This document shows positions 1 to 5,069 of a stretch of DNA of 5,069 nucleotides, piece after piece (positions within the stretch are counted from its first letter, which is position 1; each line of letters opens with the position of its first letter). A model generated the notes under the pieces. The model was given only the letters and a program-made list of their open reading frames with translations, did no database searches and was not told the origin of the DNA. Origin of the DNA: an uncultured Polyangiaceae bacterium. Lineage in GTDB: Bacteria > Myxococcota_A > Polyangia > Polyangiales > Polyangiaceae. The position numbers and the translations under genes were made by a program. Location of the stretch: assembly GCA_938004815.1 (NCBI GenBank), contig CALKVR010001394.1, forward strand, positions 1 through 5,069, given 5' to 3'.

Positions 1-108
1 CTCTCCGAGGCCGAGCGCGCCGCATCCGACGGCTCGTCGCGAAGCCGCATCCGCATCGACGTACCTGCGCGCCCGCCCGAGGACAGCCCCGAGGGCACGC
101 GCCGCTGA
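1..108 (+). CDS. C-terminal end of an unidentified upstream gene (partial)
   Basis: Reading frame 1 is open from the window edge to a TGA at 106-108, giving 35 residues. About 31 of the 35 codons end in G or C, as in the real genes downstream, which supports coding. The visible tail is hydrophilic and rich in Arg, Pro, Ser and Glu, and contains a short Arg/Ile stretch (RIRIDV). It looks like a disordered C-terminus and shows no domain, so no function can be assigned. The stop lies two bases before the ATG of the next gene, suggesting co-transcription and possibly translational coupling. The main uncertainty is that a frame this short could be open by chance in GC-rich DNA. Confidence 0.55.
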   Translation, partial: LSEAERAASDGSSRSRIRIDVPARPPEDSPEGTRR

Positions 109-110
109 AA

Positions 111-1169
111 ATGGCGACGCGGTCGCCGTTCGCCGCGCCTCCCCGGGGCCAGGACCTCCCCTTCGTCCGGCTCGCGTTCGTGCTGCACTTCGTGCGGGCC
201 ATGGCCCCGCCCCTCGCGATGGTCGTCGTCTACACCATCGTCGCCGCGCTGGTCGTGCGCTGGGACATGGGGCGCTCGGGCGAGGAGGTTCGCACGGTGG
301 GCGAAGAGCTGTACGGGATGTACACGCAGCTCTTCTTCGAGCCCACCGAGGACCTGCCGAAGGCGCCGATCGCGCGCCTCGTCTTCTGGGTGACCCCCAT
401 CTTCGGCGTCCTCCTCGTCGCCGAAGGCATCGTAAAAATCGGTTCGAGCTTGCTCAGCGCCCAGGCCAGGCGCGAGCTCTGGGTGCGCATCATGAGCGAG
501 CGGATGTTGGATCACGTCATCGTCATCGGGCTCGGCCACGTCGGGTACCGAGTCGTGGAGTCGCTGCTCCAGCTCGGGCAGGCCGTCGTCGCCATCGAGC
601 GCCGCGAAGACAGCTTTCTCGAGTCGGTGCGCGCGCTGAACGTCCCGGTGTTCCTCGGCGACGCGCGCCGCGACGAGCTCTTGGTCGAGGCAGGCATCGA
701 GCGCGCGCGGGCCCTCGTGTGCTCGACCGACGACGACCTCGTCAACCTCGAGGTGGCGCTCGACGCCAAGCGGATGAACAAAGACGTTCGCGTCATCATG
801 CGCATGTTCGACCAACGCCTCGCCAACAAGGTCGGCGGGGCGCTCGAGCTCGACGAGACGTTCTCGACGAGCGCGCTCGCCGCGCCGCTCATCGCGCTGC
901 AGGCGACGCAAGGCGGGGTTCGTGCGGTCTACACGACCGCGGACGGCGAAGGGCGCGTCGCGCTCGAGATGGTGGTCGGCCCGCGCTTCGCAGAGCGCAC
1001 CGCCGCCGAGCTCGAAGACGCGGTGGACGCCCGCGTGATCACCGTCCGATCGAAGTCCAGCCGATCCGCGGTGCGCGCCAAGGCCGACACCCCGATCGGC
1101 CCGGGCGACCAGCTGCTCCTCGACGCGGGGGCGCGCGCCGTCGACGCGCTGCGCGCAGCCCTCCGCTAA
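111..1169 (+). CDS. Two-TM membrane protein with cytoplasmic RCK/TrkA NAD-binding domain, channel-like but lacking the K+ filter
   Basis: This 352-residue protein has the layout of a two-TM ligand-gated K+ channel. TM1 is at about residues 33-50 and TM2 at about 88-110. A Rossmann-type RCK_N/TrkA-N domain spans about 134-255, and a C-terminal TrkA_C-like domain about 268-350. The dinucleotide-binding loop is GLGHVG (140-145), with an acidic residue (E163) at the end of the second strand, as expected for NAD(H) or similar ligands; TrkA_C domains can bind small ligands. Between the helices, where a K+ channel carries TVGYGD, the sequence is YGMYTQLFFEPTEDLP (68-83), so no canonical filter is present. 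I believe related uncharacterised proteins share this FFEPxxDLP-like loop, but transport activity is unproven. The ATG at 111 follows the upstream stop by two bases and has only a distant GAGGG (91-95). M31 (ATG 201) would cut into the hydrophobic region, so 111 is preferred. Confidence 0.85.
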   Translation: MATRSPFAAPPRGQDLPFVRLAFVLHFVRAMAPPLAMVVVYTIVAALVVRWDMGRSGEEVRTVGEELYGMYTQLFFEPTEDLPKAPIARLVFWVTPIFGVLLVAEGIVKIGSSLLSAQARRELWVRIMSERMLDHVIVIGLGHVGYRVVESLLQLGQAVVAIERREDSFLESVRALNVPVFLGDARRDELLVEAGIERARALVCSTDDDLVNLEVALDAKRMNKDVRVIMRMFDQRLANKVGGALELDETFSTSALAAPLIALQATQGGVRAVYTTADGEGRVALEMVVGPRFAERTAAELEDAVDARVITVRSKSSRSAVRAKADTPIGPGDQLLLDAGARAVDALRAALR

Positions 1170-1290
1170 GGGGCCCGGTCCTGACCCGACGGCGGCTCGC
1201 GAACCGCTTCGATAACCGGCTCGCGAAGCGCGGGCCGCGGCGAGGACGGTTTCTTTTCCGCCGACGAGCCCGCGGTCTAAGAGCGATGAC
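1170..1290. other. Intergenic leader with short direct and inverted repeats
   Basis: This gap holds no credible gene. An 11-bp direct repeat, CGGCTCGCGAA, occurs at 1193-1203 and 1217-1227, 24 bp apart. A 7-bp inverted repeat (CGCTTCG 1205-1211, CGAAGCG 1224-1230) could form a hairpin with a 12-base loop. Further on, CGCGGGC (1229-1235) pairs with GCCCGCG (1268-1274), enclosing an inner CGGCG/CGCCG pair (1238-1242, 1259-1263) around a pyrimidine-rich loop. A promoter for the lipoprotein gene probably lies here or the genes are read through, but no clear -35/-10 pair was seen. AAGAG (1279-1283) is a plausible ribosome binding site for the GTG at 1291, with a 7-base spacing. Confidence 0.4.
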
Positions 1291-2025
1291 GTGGGACCCA
1301 GCCGGACGCCGTACGCCGCCTTGGTCGCCGCCCTCGCGCTGACCCTCGGGTCTGCCGGGTGCGACGGGACCAAGAAAGAAGAACCCGCCAAGGTCGCGCC
1401 CGAGGCGCTCCAGAAGCCGCCCGAGCTGAGCAAGCCGGCGAGCCTCTCGGGCGCCGACGGCAGCAAAGGCGGGACCGCACAGCAGGCGAAGCCCGAAGCG
1501 GCGTCGACGAGCGAGGCCGATGCAGCCGACGTCGACGGCGCCGAGGACGTCGCCGACGACGCGCCGCCCGAGGAGGCAGCTCGCCCGCGACGCGCGTCGT
1601 CCAAGCGCGAACGTGGCCGCAAGCGCGCCTCGACGGCGACGCCGGCCGACGATCGCCCCGACGCCGACGATCGCCCCGACGCCGACGAGCCCGCGCCGCT
1701 CAAGCTGAAGCGCATCCTCTTCGCCGAGAGCATCGCCTCGCGCGAGCCGGTCGACCCCGAAGAGACCTTCGCCGCCAGCCAGGTCGACAGGCTCTACGCG
1801 TTCGTCGAGATCACCAACGAGACCAAGCAGAAGTCCAAGATCGTGGTGCGCTTCATCCCTCCCTCGGGCGCGCCGTCCAAGGTGACGCTCGACGTCGGTG
1901 ACAAGTCGCGGTGGCGGACTTGGGCGCTTCGGCGCGGCGTCGCCGCGGTCGGGACCTGGACCGTGACCGTCTCGGACGCGGGTGGAGAAGAGCTGGGGCG
2001 CCGCACGTTCGAGGTCACGGAGTAG
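1291..2025 (+). CDS. DUF2914-domain lipoprotein with disordered linker
   Basis: This is a predicted 244-residue envelope lipoprotein. The N-terminus has a hydrophobic h-region (about 9-19) and a lipobox-like SAGC ending at Cys24. Position -3 is Ser rather than Leu, so the lipobox is imperfect. Residues 27-135 are low-complexity, rich in Lys, Glu, Ala, Asp and Pro, and include two perfect copies of ADDRPD (119-130); this looks like a disordered tether. Residues about 155-243 match what I know of DUF2914: RLYAFVEI (168-175), a WRTW motif (208-211), GTWTVTV (221-227) and a closing RTFEV (238-242). That domain is predicted all-beta and its function is unknown. The GTG start is preceded by AAGAG at 7 bases, and no in-frame ATG precedes the signal sequence. 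It sits three bases before the peptidase gene, so the two are probably one transcription unit. The DUF2914 call is from memory of the family pattern. Confidence 0.82.
   Translation: MGPSRTPYAALVAALALTLGSAGCDGTKKEEPAKVAPEALQKPPELSKPASLSGADGSKGGTAQQAKPEAASTSEADAADVDGAEDVADDAPPEEAARPRRASSKRERGRKRASTATPADDRPDADDRPDADEPAPLKLKRILFAESIASREPVDPEETFAASQVDRLYAFVEITNETKQKSKIVVRFIPPSGAPSKVTLDVGDKSRWRTWALRRGVAAVGTWTVTVSDAGGEELGRRTFEVTE
1645..1688 (+). repeat. In-frame 18-bp tandem repeat in the lipoprotein linker
   Basis: Two identical 18-bp units (1645-1662 and 1663-1680) are followed by the first 8 bases of a third (1681-1688). The unit is in frame and encodes ADDRPD. Its perfect DNA identity suggests recent duplication by slippage, which would change linker length without breaking the frame. 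Confidence 0.9.
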
Positions 2026-2028
2026 ACG

Positions 2029-2661
2029 ATGCGAAGACTACAGAACCGCTACGTCCTGGCGACCTCCGCCGCCGCCCTCGGAGCCGCCCTCGTCCTCGTC
2101 CCCGCCGAGCCCATCGAAGCCGCGCGTCACCTCGACCCCTGCGATGGTGAGCCGGGTGAGGGTCCCGCAATCGTCCAGCGAAAGAGCCGATTCGAGACGC
2201 TGCCCGACGTCTCGCTCTCGACGCGCGTGGTCGACAAGCTGAACGCGATCGCGTCGGCGTACCAGAAGCGGACCGGCAAGAGCTTCGTCGTCACGAGCGG
2301 GACCCGCGCGCCGACCCGCCAAGCCGAGCTCATCTACGACAAGCTCGCGCGCGGCGAAGACCTCTCGCGGCTCTACAAAGACAAGGCCGCCATCGCGGAG
2401 CTCAAGCGGATCTACGACCTCGCCCGCTCGGACGGCCGGGAAAAGGACGGTACCGTCATTCTATTGGCGGCTGCCATCCGCGCTCAGATGAAACGGGGCA
2501 TCTTCGTCTCCGCTCACCTTCGCGCGGGCGCGGCGGACGTCCGTTCGACCACGATGGACGGCGCCGACCGGCGAGCGTTCATCGAGGCCGCGACGCAGGT
2601 CGGCGGTGTGAGCGTGATGCACGAGGCGTCGCCGCCACACTTCCACCTCCAGCTCGACTGA
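2029..2661 (+). CDS. Exported M15/LAS-family zinc peptidase-like protein
   Basis: This is a predicted 210-residue secreted metallopeptidase of the LAS/M15 type, a group that cleaves D-Ala-D-Ala or related peptidoglycan peptide bonds. A Sec signal peptide is visible (Arg at 2, 3 and 7, hydrophobic 9-24, likely cleavage near A31/A32). VVTSGTRAPTRQ (87-98) matches the conserved SGxR substrate-binding region. SAHLRAGAAD (161-170) gives the H-x6-D motif, with H163 and D170 as zinc ligands. HEASPPHFH (198-206) supplies E199 and an HxH pair, H204 probably catalytic and H206 the third ligand. All key residues are present, so activity is plausible. The segment between the SGxR and H-x6-D motifs (about 99-160) is helical-looking and fairly long. 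GGAG at 2019-2022 lies 6 bases before the ATG and sits at the end of the lipoprotein gene, which supports this start and co-translation. Substrate is inferred from family only. Confidence 0.85.
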   Translation: MRRLQNRYVLATSAAALGAALVLVPAEPIEAARHLDPCDGEPGEGPAIVQRKSRFETLPDVSLSTRVVDKLNAIASAYQKRTGKSFVVTSGTRAPTRQAELIYDKLARGEDLSRLYKDKAAIAELKRIYDLARSDGREKDGTVILLAAAIRAQMKRGIFVSAHLRAGAADVRSTTMDGADRRAFIEAATQVGGVSVMHEASPPHFHLQLD

Positions 2662-2686
2662 CGTACGCCGCGCGTTGCGGCCTTGT

Positions 2687-2701
2687 CGGGGGGCACCCCC
2701 G
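2687..2701 (+). other. Short GC hairpin upstream of the pseudokinase gene
   Basis: CGGGGG (2687-2692) pairs perfectly with CCCCCG (2696-2701) across a GCA loop. No T-run follows, so it is not a standard intrinsic terminator for the peptidase gene. It shares bases 2699-2701 with the following hairpin, so the two cannot form together. Confidence 0.5.
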
Positions 2702-2723
2702 CACGGATAATCCGCCCGTGCGG
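2699..2723 (+). promoter_or_regulatory. Perfect 8-bp inverted repeat covering the GTG start codon
   Basis: CCGCACGG (2699-2706) and CCGTGCGG (2716-2723) are exact reverse complements separated by a 9-base loop. The GTG at 2718-2720 is inside the 3' arm, so the RNA hairpin would bury the start codon. The region also holds a small GGAT-A-ATCC palindrome (2705-2713), so a DNA operator is an alternative reading. A strong Shine-Dalgarno sequence is not evident here. Regulation is inference; the pairing itself is direct observation. Confidence 0.5.
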
Positions 2724-4280
2724 CTGGTCCGAGGCGACGTGGTTGCAGGCGAGTACGAGGTCGAGCGCCACGTCGAGAGCACGGGCGCGGTCGACACGTA
2801 TCTCGCGCGCCACCTCCTCGCCGGCCGCAAGGTGCGCCTCAAGATCGTGCGCCTCGACGAGAGCTGGACGAAGACGCTCGTCGCGCACGTCGGCTCGCTC
2901 CCCGGCGTCGAGGACGACGGCTTGGTGCCCTGCTTGGCGGCGGGGCCCGCCGGGAAAAAGAGCTTCTTCTTCGCGTTCGGGTGGGAGCAGGGCCCCACGC
3001 TCGAAGAAGACCTCGCGGCTCCCTTCGACGCGGTTGCGGTGCTGGAGATCGGCGCGACGTTGGCCGGCGGTCTCGCCGCCGTGCACGACGCGGGGCTCGC
3101 TCACGCCCACATCCGCCCGAACCGGGTCGTCCTCTGCCAGATGCGCGGCCACGCCCCTCGCCTCCTCGACGGCCTCGTACCCCCCGAGGCGTGGGTCGTG
3201 GGCAGCGCGCCCATGTATCTGGCCCCCGAGGTCGTGGCCGGCGCGCCACCCTCGCAGGAGGCCGACGTCTATGCGCTCGGCGCGATGCTGGCGAGGATGG
3301 GCGCGCCCGAGCCTTGGTCGCCGGCCGACGGGCGGTTCGGAAAGCTCCTCGCCACGCTCTTCGGGCTGCGTCAGCCGGCCGCCGGCGAGCACCCCGTCGT
3401 CGACAGCTGGATCACGAGCATGCTGGCGCACGATCCGGCCGAGCGACCGTCGGCCGGCGAGGTGCACGCCGCGTTCTCCGCCGCGCTGGCCGGGTCGGGT
3501 GACACGCGCCCGGCCCCTCATTCGCGAGCGCTCGATCCGACGACGCGCGCCGTCGCGGCCGTGCTCCTTCGCCCCCCGAGCTCGAAGTCGCCCGAGGCGG
3601 CCGGGCTCGACGCGACGTGGCGCGAGAGCGTCCAGGCTCACGGCACGCGCGTCGTCGATCTCGTGGACGGCTCGCTCCTCTGCCGGATCGAGCGCGGCTC
3701 GCCGGCCGCGGTCGCGACGACGGCGGGGCTCGTCGTCCGCACGTCGCAAGAGCACGCGTTCCGCGCGAGCGCCGTCTGCGGGCTGCTCTACGCAGAAGAC
3801 GAGCCCGGCGATCCCGAGGCCCAGCTGGCCGCCGAGATCAGGAGCCTCGACGCGATCGCCTCACGAACACCAGCAGGGGTGGTGCGGTTTACCGCCCGCC
3901 TCGCCGCCCGCGTCTCCGGCTCGCTCGCGCTCAAGCCGAGCGGCGACGCCTTCGTGCTGGCGCAGACCGGCGAGAACAAGCGCGCGCGGCGCGGCGGCAC
4001 GCTCGAGATGGAGGTCGGCAAGCCGCAGGACCGCCCGAGCGGCGGCGGATCGCGGCGGCGCAAGTCGTCCGAGATCGCGGTCGACGAGCCGAGGCCGAAG
4101 AGGGGCCGCGGCGGCACGCTCGAGATGGAGGTCGAGGCACCGGCGCCGAAGCGAAAGCGCGGCGGCACGCTCGAGATCCCGATCGAGCCCCCGACCTTGC
4201 GCGAGCCCGAAGAGCGCGACCGCCCGACGCTCGAGGTGGTGGTCGACCAGGCCCTCGTCGAAGCGACCCGCTCCGGCTGA
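2718..4280 (+). CDS. Pseudokinase with degenerate cyclase-like region and Arg-rich repeat tail
   Basis: This 520-residue protein begins with a Ser/Thr-kinase-like fold (about 5-260). It retains the beta-3 lysine (LKIV, K42), the APE motif (169-171), the helix-F DVYALG (183-188) and the late Arg in AERPS (R243). The glycine loop is reduced to ESTGAV (20-25), the HRD-type catalytic loop reads HAHIRPNR (129-136) so the catalytic Asp and Asn are missing, and DFG reads DGL (151-153). It is therefore most likely catalytically dead. Residues about 276-410 resemble class III cyclase-type domains seen in multidomain signalling proteins (HGTRVVDLVDGSLL, 308-321; FTARLAARV, 391-399), without the metal-binding Asp pattern; this assignment is tentative. 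The tail (421-510) is basic with repeated GGTLE motifs. No TM segment is seen, so it is probably cytoplasmic. The GTG at 2718 puts the kinase N-terminus in the usual place (RGDVVAGEYEVER); the next in-frame GTG (2739) would remove part of it. Confidence 0.8.
   Translation: MRLVRGDVVAGEYEVERHVESTGAVDTYLARHLLAGRKVRLKIVRLDESWTKTLVAHVGSLPGVEDDGLVPCLAAGPAGKKSFFFAFGWEQGPTLEEDLAAPFDAVAVLEIGATLAGGLAAVHDAGLAHAHIRPNRVVLCQMRGHAPRLLDGLVPPEAWVVGSAPMYLAPEVVAGAPPSQEADVYALGAMLARMGAPEPWSPADGRFGKLLATLFGLRQPAAGEHPVVDSWITSMLAHDPAERPSAGEVHAAFSAALAGSGDTRPAPHSRALDPTTRAVAAVLLRPPSSKSPEAAGLDATWRESVQAHGTRVVDLVDGSLLCRIERGSPAAVATTAGLVVRTSQEHAFRASAVCGLLYAEDEPGDPEAQLAAEIRSLDAIASRTPAGVVRFTARLAARVSGSLALKPSGDAFVLAQTGENKRARRGGTLEMEVGKPQDRPSGGGSRRRKSSEIAVDEPRPKRGRGGTLEMEVEAPAPKRKRGGTLEIPIEPPTLREPEERDRPTLEVVVDQALVEATRSG
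3990..4177 (+). repeat. In-frame dispersed repeats encoding RGGTLE motifs
   Basis: A 28-bp sequence is identical at 3990-4017 and 4107-4134, and its first 20 bp recur at 4158-4177. All are in frame in the pseudokinase gene and encode RGGTLEMEV (425-433 and 464-472) and RGGTLEIPI (481-489). Spacing is 39 and then 17 codons. Two degenerate protein copies flank or interrupt the set: KSSEIAV (449-455) and RPTLEVVV (502-509). The DNA identity indicates recent duplication. Confidence 0.88.
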
Positions 4281-4451
4281 CCGCTGGGTGTGGGTCTGAA
4301 CCTGACGCTGGCTTGCGAGGGCCTCCAAACCACCGCGGTCGCGCCTTCGTCGCCGCCGACGAAGCACTCTCTCGCCAGGCAGAGACCGCGTGGTCGCGTT
4401 AGCCTGCCCCGCAGAGCGTCAACGTCGGGTCGAGAGTTACACCCCGAGCAC
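4281..4451. other. Convergent intergenic region with nested stem-loop
   Basis: This gap between two converging genes holds no credible gene. CTTCGTCG (4345-4352) pairs perfectly with CGACGAAG (4357-4364) over a 4-base loop. An outer 7-bp pair, CGCGGTC (4334-4340) with GACCGCG (4384-4390), encloses it. There is no T-run on either strand, so it is not a classical intrinsic terminator. Its position between two 3' ends suggests a shared 3'-end or transcription-stopping structure. Confidence 0.4.
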
Positions 4452-5069
4452 TCAAGCGAGCAGATCGAGCGCGGCCTTGGGCTTGATCACCTTGGCGACC
4501 TCGATGCGCTCGAGGTGGGCGAGCGCGCCGATGATGATCGCCTCGTCCCAAGCGTCCCCCACCAGCTGCAGCCCCACCGGCAGACCATCGTCGAGGCCGA
4601 CAGGTGCGGTGCCGGCCGGCAGCCCCGTCAGGTTGCCGAGGAAGCTGAAGCGACAAACGGCGTCGATCGCCGCGGTGTCGGCGAACGCCTTGCCCCGCTC
4701 GGCGACGCCCAGCTCGGGCGCCGATGTCTGCGTGGTGGGGAGCGCGATGAGGTCGACGCCCGCGAGCACACGCTGCGCCTCGAGGCGCAGCGCGGCGCGG
4801 AGCCGCTGCGCGTCGAGATAGTCCGCGGCAGAGATGCCGTCGAGCACGGCGAACGACAGGCGAAGATCGTCGCCGAAGAGGTGCCGGCGCTCGCTCCACT
4901 CTGCGCGGTGGCACGCGAGCGCTTCACAGCCGATCGTGATGTACCCGATCGGCGCCGACACCCGAGCGAGCGGCATCGAAACAGGGACGAGCTCGGCGCC
5001 CTCTTTCGCGAGGGCGTCGAGCGCTTGCTTGCCCGCGCGCGCCACCGCCGCGCTCGCGTCGGCCCACTC
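4452..5069 (-). CDS. Amidase signature family enzyme, C-terminal part (partial)
   Basis: The minus-strand frame runs open from the window edge to a TGA (reverse complement of TCA at 4452-4454), giving the last 205 residues of a protein that in this family is usually about 450-500 long. The C-terminal amidase-signature pattern is clear: DLIALPTTQTSAPELG, then GNLTGLPAG (the NLTGLPAG codons are 4634 down to 4611), PVGLDDGLPVGLQLVG, and a closing WDEAIIIGALAHLE. Such enzymes hydrolyse amide bonds with a Ser-cisSer-Lys triad. That triad lies in the N-terminal half, which is outside the window, so activity cannot be judged. The tail does not specifically point to GatA; a general amidase is the safer call. 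The internal GTG at 5045 is not the start, because the frame continues upstream with family-like sequence. Confidence 0.88.
   Translation of the reverse strand, partial: EWADASAAVARAGKQALDALAKEGAELVPVSMPLARVSAPIGYITIGCEALACHRAEWSERRHLFGDDLRLSFAVLDGISAADYLDAQRLRAALRLEAQRVLAGVDLIALPTTQTSAPELGVAERGKAFADTAAIDAVCRFSFLGNLTGLPAGTAPVGLDDGLPVGLQLVGDAWDEAIIIGALAHLERIEVAKVIKPKAALDLLA

Noticed and set aside
719..1342. A plus-strand 207-codon frame spanning the end of the RCK gene and the following gap.
   Set aside because: It is overwhelmingly Arg-rich, lacks any motif, and overlaps the RCK_N and TrkA_C coding sequence.
2687..2701. Intrinsic terminator for the lipoprotein-peptidase unit.
   Set aside because: The stem is only 6 bp and is followed by GCACGGATAA, not a T-run.
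2514..3755. A 413-codon minus-strand open frame opposite the peptidase and pseudokinase genes.
   Set aside because: It is very rich in Arg, Ala, Gly and Glu, shows no domain or signal, and overlaps two genes with clear motifs. Long antisense frames are expected opposite GC-rich genes.
4003..4176. Repeated CTCGAG palindromes as protein-binding or restriction-related sites.
   Set aside because: They are part of the Thr-Leu-Glu codons in the protein repeat, so coding duplication explains them.
2683..4299. A plus-strand open frame slightly longer than the pseudokinase gene, in another frame over the same DNA.
   Set aside because: Its product is Ser/Arg/Ala/Pro-rich low complexity, while the frame starting at 2718 has kinase landmarks and repeated motifs.
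4390..4821. A plus-strand open frame opposite the amidase gene.
   Set aside because: The minus strand has unmistakable amidase-signature motifs; the plus-strand product is Ser/Arg-rich without features.
4399..4914. A second minus-strand frame over the amidase gene.
   Set aside because: It is Arg/Pro/Ala-rich and out of frame with the recognisable amidase sequence, and there is no sign of a frameshift joining them.

Overview
The window is very GC-rich, with codons that mostly end in G or C. It encodes a DUF2914 lipoprotein and a Ser/Thr-kinase-like protein, which together suggest a myxobacterium or a related deltaproteobacterial lineage (Myxococcota/Polyangia type). That placement is inference from composition and gene content; no taxonomic marker gene is present.

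Layout: (1) bases 1-108 are the C-terminal tail of an unidentified plus-strand gene. (2) Two bases later begins a 352-residue membrane protein (111-1169) with two transmembrane segments and a C-terminal RCK/TrkA module, but no recognisable K+ selectivity filter. (3) After a 121-bp gap with short direct and inverted repeats comes a tight two-gene unit. Its members are a lipoprotein with a disordered linker and a DUF2914 domain (1291-2025) and, three bases on, an exported M15/LAS-type zinc peptidase (2029-2661). (4) After 56 bp containing two overlapping hairpins, the second of which covers the start codon, comes a 520-residue multidomain protein (2718-4280). It consists of a pseudokinase domain, a middle region resembling a degenerate class III cyclase fold, and a basic tail with repeated Arg-Gly-Gly-Thr-Leu-Glu motifs. 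(5) A 171-bp convergent junction with a nested stem-loop separates it from a minus-strand amidase-signature enzyme, of which only the C-terminal 205 residues are visible (4452-5069).

No mobile element, CRISPR array, rRNA or tRNA was seen. The plus-strand genes look like an envelope and signalling neighbourhood: a nucleotide-sensing membrane protein, a periplasm-facing lipoprotein, a probable peptidoglycan peptidase and a catalytically degenerate signalling scaffold. A shared pathway is not shown by the sequence. The most unusual item is the 2718-4280 protein, in which two enzyme-like folds both appear to have lost catalytic residues and are joined to a tail of repeated candidate phospho-acceptor or beta-strand motifs.
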